18,743 nt of DNA from Chloroflexota bacterium. Its GTDB lineage: Bacteria > Chloroflexota > Dehalococcoidia > UBA2979. The DNA lies in NCBI GenBank assembly GCA_027592975.1, contig JAQCJS010000002.1:1-18743 (forward strand), in the 5' to 3' direction. This document shows positions 15,316 through 18,743 of the stretch, piece after piece; position 1 is the stretch's first letter; each line of letters starts with the position of its first letter. The position numbers and the translations under genes were made by a program. The notes beneath the pieces were generated by a model. That model was not told where the DNA came from, searched no databases, and saw only the letters and a list, made by a program, of their open reading frames with translations.

Positions 15316-16050
15316 ATGATTCTCCAGTATTTCTCGCTCATCCGCTCCGCGCCGGACGCGTTCGCCATCCTGATCGGCGCGTTCGGCTTCTCCATGCTCG
15401 TGGGGCTGATCTTCCACGAGTACTGCCACGCTTGGGTCGCGAACCGGCTGGGCGACCCCACGGCGCGGCTGATGGGCCGGCTGACGCTGAACCCGCGGGC
15501 GCACTACGACCCCATCGGCACCACGATGATCCTGTTCGCGGGCTTCGGCTGGGCGAAGCCGGTTCCGGTGAACCCGAACTACACCGCGAACCCGCGACGC
15601 GCCATGTTCCTCATCGCGTTCGCCGGGCCGGCGAGCAACCTGGTGGTCGCCGCGCTGGCCGCGATCCCGATCCGCATGCAATGGGTGCCGTTCTGGCACC
15701 CATTCGTCGGATCGGCCACCGCGGAGCGCTGGGCGGAGGTCTGGACGCGCACGCCGGCCGACCTGCTCGGCCTGTTCCTGGGCACGGTGGTGCTGCTCAA
15801 CGTCCTCCTGGCCGTGTTCAACATGCTGCCGATCCCGCCGCTGGACGGCTCGAAGGTGCTCATGGGGCTGCTGCCGGAGGGGCTGGCGGAGCAGTACCGG
15901 CGGCTGGAGCCGTGGGGCATGGGCATACTGATGCTGCTGATCCTCGCCCCGTTCCTCACGAACGGGGCCGTCAGCCTGTTCATCGTCACCGGGCCGGTCG
16001 TCGACCTCCTGCTGGATCTGCTGGTGGGCAACCCGAGTGGGTTCGGCTAG
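15316..16050 (+). CDS. Site-2 protease family (M50) membrane metalloprotease
   Basis: The 244-residue protein has about five or six transmembrane segments. The zinc-binding HExxH motif is H34-E-Y-C-H38 (LIFHEYCHAW) in the first helix pair, and the third zinc ligand is in NMLPIPPLDGSKV (N169 to D177). RLTLNPRAHYDPIGT and GWAKPVPVNP are typical of the short rhomboid-like M50B subgroup (YwhC/Rv2625-like, without PDZ or CBS domains). It cleaves substrates within the membrane; the substrate is unknown. The ATG at 15316 agrees with a leaderless promoter; an in-frame extension to 15085 is unlikely. Its last 14 bases overlap the start of the HD-domain gene, so both are co-translated. This protease-HD pairing is common in related genomes as far as I recall. 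Confidence 0.88.
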   Translation: MILQYFSLIRSAPDAFAILIGAFGFSMLVGLIFHEYCHAWVANRLGDPTARLMGRLTLNPRAHYDPIGTTMILFAGFGWAKPVPVNPNYTANPRRAMFLIAFAGPASNLVVAALAAIPIRMQWVPFWHPFVGSATAERWAEVWTRTPADLLGLFLGTVVLLNVLLAVFNMLPIPPLDGSKVLMGLLPEGLAEQYRRLEPWGMGILMLLILAPFLTNGAVSLFIVTGPVVDLLLDLLVGNPSGFG

Positions 16051-16552
16051 CCGGCTCCGTCGTGCGCGCTACCGTGTCCGGCAGTTCACACACGGCCTGC
16101 GCCCGTTCCTCACCCCTCGCGAGATCGAGGATGCCCGCGCCCTCCTGTCGCCTGCTGAGTTCGCGCTGTTCCTGGGCGCGGAGGCGCGCGACCGGCGGCA
16201 CTCAGTCGACCTGTTCGAGGCGCTGCGGGGGCTGGGCGCGACCCGGACGGAACTGACGGCGGCGCTCCTGCACGACGTGGGGAAGGGGCCGCTCCGCACG
16301 TGGCACCGGATCGCGTTCGTGCTCCTGCCGGCGAGCGCGCCGGGCCTCGCCAGGCAGGTGGAGGCGGAGCACGGGGCCGGCTGGCGGCAGGCGCTCTGGC
16401 GGCTGCGGCACCACGCCCGGCTGGGCGCGGAGCGGCTGACGGCGGCCGGGAGCGAGGCGCGCGTGGTGGAACTGGTGCGGAGGCACACAGACACCCCGCC
16501 ACCAGACGACCCGGTGCTTGCGCGCTTCATCGCGCTGGACGACCAGTTGTAA
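16037..16552 (+). CDS. HD-domain protein
   Basis: The 171-residue protein shows HD superfamily metal ligands: H55 (RRHSVDLFEAL), H79-D80 (LLHDVGKGPLRTWHR), H125-H126 (LRHHARLGAERL) and H150 (VRRHTDTPPPDDP). HD proteins are metal-dependent phosphohydrolases acting on nucleotides or signalling molecules; nothing shown here narrows the substrate. No membrane anchor is visible apart from a moderately hydrophobic stretch (AFVLLPASAPGLA). The GTG at 16037 lies inside the end of the protease gene, overlapping it by 14 bases; no later start preserves the N-terminal helix. Its stop is 85 bases before the tyrA start. Confidence 0.8.
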   Translation: MGSASRLRRARYRVRQFTHGLRPFLTPREIEDARALLSPAEFALFLGAEARDRRHSVDLFEALRGLGATRTELTAALLHDVGKGPLRTWHRIAFVLLPASAPGLARQVEAEHGAGWRQALWRLRHHARLGAERLTAAGSEARVVELVRRHTDTPPPDDPVLARFIALDDQL

Positions 16553-16589
16553 CAGGCGCGCGACCGGCCCACGGCCCGCCGCCACGTTG

Positions 16590-16595
16590 TACGAT
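16590..16595 (+). promoter_or_regulatory. Probable -10 box of tyrA
   Basis: TACGAT preceded by GTTG lies in the gap after the HD gene. Transcription would begin near 16602, which excludes the ATG at 16598 as start and favours the TTG at 16637. Confidence 0.35.
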
Positions 16596-16636
16596 CAATG
16601 ACCCGGCGGGCGACCGGGAGATCTAGGGAGCACATC

Positions 16637-17665
16637 TTGCGCGTCGCGATCCTCGGCACGGGACTCATCGGGTCCTCGATCGGTCTGCGCCTTCGGCGCG
16701 AAGGCGCGAAGGGAAAGATCGAGGTGGTCGGCTTCGACCGCTACGCGGATGTCGCCAACGCCGCGAAGAAGGCCGGCGCGATCGACACGGTCATGCACAC
16801 CCCCCAGCACGCGGTGGAGGGCGCGGAGCTCATCATCCTCGCCACGCCGCTGCTCGCGATCCGCAAGATGATGGAGGAGATCGCTCCCGTCGTCCGGCCG
16901 GACGCCGTGATCACCGACACCGGCTCCACCAAGACCGAGGTCATGCGCTGGGCGGACGAGCTGCTCCCCACGCACGAGGGCTTCGTGGGCGGGCACCCCA
17001 TGGCCGGGAAGACCGACACCGGCCCCGGCGCGGCAGAGGCCACCCTGTTCGATGGCGCCCGCTGGATCATCGTCCCCAACACGCGCTCCTCGGAACGAGC
17101 GATCAACGCGGTGCTGTGGCTCGCCGAGACCGTGGGCGCGACGTCCATGTACATGGACCCCTCCGAGCACGACGCCTACGTCGCGGCGATCTCGCACATG
17201 CCGATGCTCGCCGCGACGGCGATGTTCTCCATGGAGCGCGAGTCAGATGCGTGGCCGGAGCTCTCCCTGCTGGCCGCGGGGGGCTTCCGCGACACCACGC
17301 GCCTGGCCGGGACCGACCCCGCGATGGCGTTCGACATCGCCGTGACCAACCGCGAGCACACGATCCACTGGCTCAACCGCTACATCGGCGCGCTGATCGA
17401 CCTGCGTGAGCGGGTCGCCGCGCCCGAGCATGAGGAGGTGCTCTTCCGCCAAATGGCGGAGGCCTCCTTCGAATACAGCGCCTTCATCAACGGCAAGGTT
17501 GGGCGCGAAGAGCCCACGCACACCGCCGGCAGCACCGCCGCCTTCTCCTTCCAGGACTTCCTCGCCGGGGGCTGGATGCGGGAGAAGATGGCGGAGGTCA
17601 CCGGTGGCGCGGAGAATCGCCTGGCGGAGATCGAGCGCCAGAAGCGGATGCGTCGCGACGTCTAG
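16637..17665 (+). CDS. tyrA: Prephenate dehydrogenase
   Basis: The 342-residue enzyme has the NAD-binding Rossmann motif at its very start (VAILGTGLIGSSIGL, G7-x-G9-x-x-G12), the strand LIILATPLLAIR, VITDTGSTKTEVM, and GGHPMAGKTDTGPGAAEATL, the hallmark of bacterial TyrA. HDAYVAAISHMPMLAATAMF carries the His that is conserved in the C-terminal helical dimerisation domain. It oxidises and decarboxylates prephenate (or arogenate) in tyrosine synthesis. I prefer the TTG at 16637 because AGGGAG lies at 16625-16630 and family members start just before the Rossmann strand; the ATG at 16598 adds 13 Arg-rich residues and sits next to a probable -10 box. There is no ACT domain at the C-terminus, so feedback inhibition by tyrosine through ACT is not expected. 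Confidence 0.92.
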   Translation: MRVAILGTGLIGSSIGLRLRREGAKGKIEVVGFDRYADVANAAKKAGAIDTVMHTPQHAVEGAELIILATPLLAIRKMMEEIAPVVRPDAVITDTGSTKTEVMRWADELLPTHEGFVGGHPMAGKTDTGPGAAEATLFDGARWIIVPNTRSSERAINAVLWLAETVGATSMYMDPSEHDAYVAAISHMPMLAATAMFSMERESDAWPELSLLAAGGFRDTTRLAGTDPAMAFDIAVTNREHTIHWLNRYIGALIDLRERVAAPEHEEVLFRQMAEASFEYSAFINGKVGREEPTHTAGSTAAFSFQDFLAGGWMREKMAEVTGGAENRLAEIERQKRMRRDV

Positions 17666-17702
17666 CCGCGCCTCGATCGTCCCGTCTGCGGAGGGCGGCC
17701 CC

Positions 17703-17735
17703 ATGAGCGACGTCGTTCGTGCCGGGCGGTGCTGA
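17703..17735 (+). CDS. Ten-codon leader ORF before the RemA-like gene
   Basis: ATG at 17703 encodes MSDVVRAGRC and stops with TGA at 17733-17735, sharing one base with the next ATG at 17735. GGAGGG at 17690-17695 is well spaced for this ATG, while the RemA-like ATG has only a weak site of its own. Ribosomes finishing the leader could restart on the next gene. This is inference from spacing. Confidence 0.35.
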   Translation: MSDVVRAGRC

Positions 17736-18010
17736 TGGCCGCTGATCTGATTCACGTGGGCTTTGACAACTACCTGGCGCTGGATCGGGTGCTCGCTGTA
17801 GCCGCGCCCGGATCCGCGCCCATGAAGCGCATGGTGCAGCGCGGCAAAGAGCAGAACCGCGCGATCGACCTCACTAGCGGACGCCGGACGAAGGCCGTGG
17901 TTGTGCTCACGGACGACTGGGTCGCGCTCATCGCGATCACGCCGGAGACCTTCTCCGGCCGCGTCGGCGCTGCCCGGGCTGGCCGGGCCGAAGGCGTGGC
18001 CGAGCGATGA
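17735..18010 (+). CDS. remA: RemA/DUF370-family regulatory protein
   Basis: The 91-residue product matches the RemA (DUF370) pattern: LIHVGFDNYLALDRVLAVAA, PGSAPMKRMVQRGKEQNRAI, then DLTSGRRTKAVVVL and VALIAITPETFSGRV. In Bacillus subtilis RemA is a DNA-binding activator of biofilm matrix and osmoprotection genes, and its gene lies directly before gmk, as here. It overlaps gmk by 4 bases (ATGA at 18007-18010), which indicates translational coupling. The C-terminal extension after the conserved part is short and Ala/Arg-rich. The ATG at 17735 was chosen over a GTG at 17729 because it directly follows the leader stop and fits the family length. Assignment to the family is firm; targets in this organism are unknown. 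Confidence 0.85.
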   Translation: MAADLIHVGFDNYLALDRVLAVAAPGSAPMKRMVQRGKEQNRAIDLTSGRRTKAVVVLTDDWVALIAITPETFSGRVGAARAGRAEGVAER

Positions 18011-18615
18011 CCGAGGTGACCCCGCCGTCCCCTCTCGTCATCGTCCTCACCGGGCCCTCGGGCGTGGGCAAGGACGTGCTGATCAACCGCATGGAGGAGA
18101 TCGGCGTGCCGGTGGAGCGTCCCGCGACCATGACCACCCGCGCCCCCCGCGCCGGTGAGGTGGAGGGCGTCCACCACTTCTTCGTGGATCGTCAGAAGTT
18201 CCTGGATCACGTGGCGGCCGGCGAGCTGCTGGAGCACGCGGAGGTCTACGGCAACCTGTACGGGGTGCCGCGCGCGTCCGTGCGGAAAGCGCTGGCCTCG
18301 GGGCGTCACGTGGTGATCCGCGTGGACGTGCAGGGGGCGGAGTCGCTGCGGAGCCTGCTCCCGGACGCGCTCTTCCTGTCGTTGGAGCCGGAGACGCTGG
18401 ACGCGCTTCGTCACCACCTGGAGTGCCGGGCCAGCGAGACGGACGAGCAGATCGAACGCCGCCTCGCCATCGCCCGCGACGAGATCCAGCGCGCAGGCGT
18501 CTTCTGCCACCCGGTCAGGAACATCGAGGGCGACCTGGACGCGACCGTCCAGACGGTGATCGAGCTCATCGCGGGGGAACTGGCGCGGCCCGGGAGGCTC
18601 GCCATCACCGTCTAG
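18007..18615 (+). CDS. gmk: Guanylate kinase
   Basis: The 202-residue enzyme transfers phosphate from ATP to GMP. It has the P-loop GPSGVGKD (16-23), the GMP-binding segment TMTTRAPRAGEVEGVHHFFV, then FLDHVAAGELLEHAEVYGNL and YGVPRASVRKAL, and the lid/core part VVIRVDVQGAESLRSLLPDA, FLSLEPETLDALRHHL. RASETDEQIERRLAIARDEI is the conserved C-terminal helix. One difference from common Gmk sequences is Asp at the position after the P-loop Lys, where Ser, Gly or Thr is usual. It overlaps the RemA-like gene by 4 bases (ATGA), matching the widespread remA-gmk order. The ending GRLAITV is followed by the TAG at 18613. rpoZ often follows in other genomes, but the window ends first. Confidence 0.95.
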   Translation: MTEVTPPSPLVIVLTGPSGVGKDVLINRMEEIGVPVERPATMTTRAPRAGEVEGVHHFFVDRQKFLDHVAAGELLEHAEVYGNLYGVPRASVRKALASGRHVVIRVDVQGAESLRSLLPDALFLSLEPETLDALRHHLECRASETDEQIERRLAIARDEIQRAGVFCHPVRNIEGDLDATVQTVIELIAGELARPGRLAITV

Positions 18616-18684
18616 GCACCCGTCGAAAGCGCATGACGCGCATCACCCGGTCGCGCGATCGCAATCAATTCCTTTGTGCTTGAC

Positions 18685-18713
18685 TTGTGGGCATCAGCCT
18701 ACTTGTTTACGCT
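18685..18713 (+). promoter_or_regulatory. Promoter-like sequence for the next gene
   Basis: TTGTGG (18685-18690) and TACGCT (18708-18713) stand 17 bases apart. An alternative -35, TTGACT at 18680, is better by sequence but 22 bases away. The -10 hexamer is the same as that before the DUF2723 gene. No gene is visible between 18616 and the window end; an ATG at 18740 may open the next one. Confidence 0.4.
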
Positions 18714-18743
18714 GTCGCCCGACGACTAAGCCCGCGCACATGC

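Overview
This is a high-GC bacterial window. It most likely comes from a Chloroflexota chromosome (Dehalococcoidia or a relative). That guess rests on gene content: a RemA/DUF370-type gene overlapping gmk, a DUF6391-like protein, a DUF2723-type membrane glycosyltransferase, an M50 site-2 protease next to an HD-domain protein, and promoters whose TANNNT -10 box sits 6-8 bases from an ATG without a ribosome binding site. No rRNA or marker gene is present, so the assignment is inference.

The left half (1-8757) is accessory DNA with a patchwork look. It holds small hypothetical genes (107-472, 693-1112), a membrane-anchored protein joining a helicase-associated domain to an ExoX-C/DUF3820-like domain (1581-2258, minus), the cut-off start of an IS3-type element (about 2328-2560), a serine hydrolase of the beta-lactamase fold without a signal peptide (2667-3509), and a class I methyltransferase (3950-4756). 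The methyltransferase lies between two 124-bp direct repeats. Each repeat contains the 3' 35 bases of a tRNA-Arg(TCT), and only the right copy continues into a whole tRNA (4873-4948, minus). Next come a divergent small gene (5113-5478), a GmrSD-like DUF262 + HNH/DUF1524 protein (5626-7416), the first ~25 codons of a DNA adenine methylase (7468 onward, then broken) and a secreted single-pass membrane protein (7967-8641). The DUF262 gene and methylase stub look like a worn-down restriction or defence locus.

An intact IS3-family element with 39-bp inverted repeats (8758-10046) marks the junction. Its right end cuts a DUF2723 gene, and I cannot find the missing 3' part on its left side, so the IS sits at a rearrangement or island edge.

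The right part (10047-18743) looks like ordinary chromosome. It has the truncated DUF2723 protein (minus), a divergent SRAP/YedK-type abasic-site protein, a minus-strand operon (TolB-like propeller, lysozyme-like secreted protein with a C-terminal frameshift, DUF6391-like protein), and a plus-strand run: site-2 protease, HD-domain protein, prephenate dehydrogenase (tyrA), a 10-codon leader ORF, RemA-like protein and guanylate kinase (gmk). Gene ends in these runs overlap repeatedly (8 bp at 13933-13940, 14 bp at 16037-16050, 1 bp at 17735, 4 bp at 18007-18010), which suggests translational coupling. A promoter-like sequence after gmk (18685-18713) probably serves the next gene outside the window.

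The most unusual items are the tRNA-Arg-fragment repeats around the methyltransferase, the orphan DUF262 nuclease beside its methylase stub, the IS-truncated glycosyltransferase, the helicase-associated/ExoX-C membrane fusion, and a family of CCGTGGAC-based palindromes.
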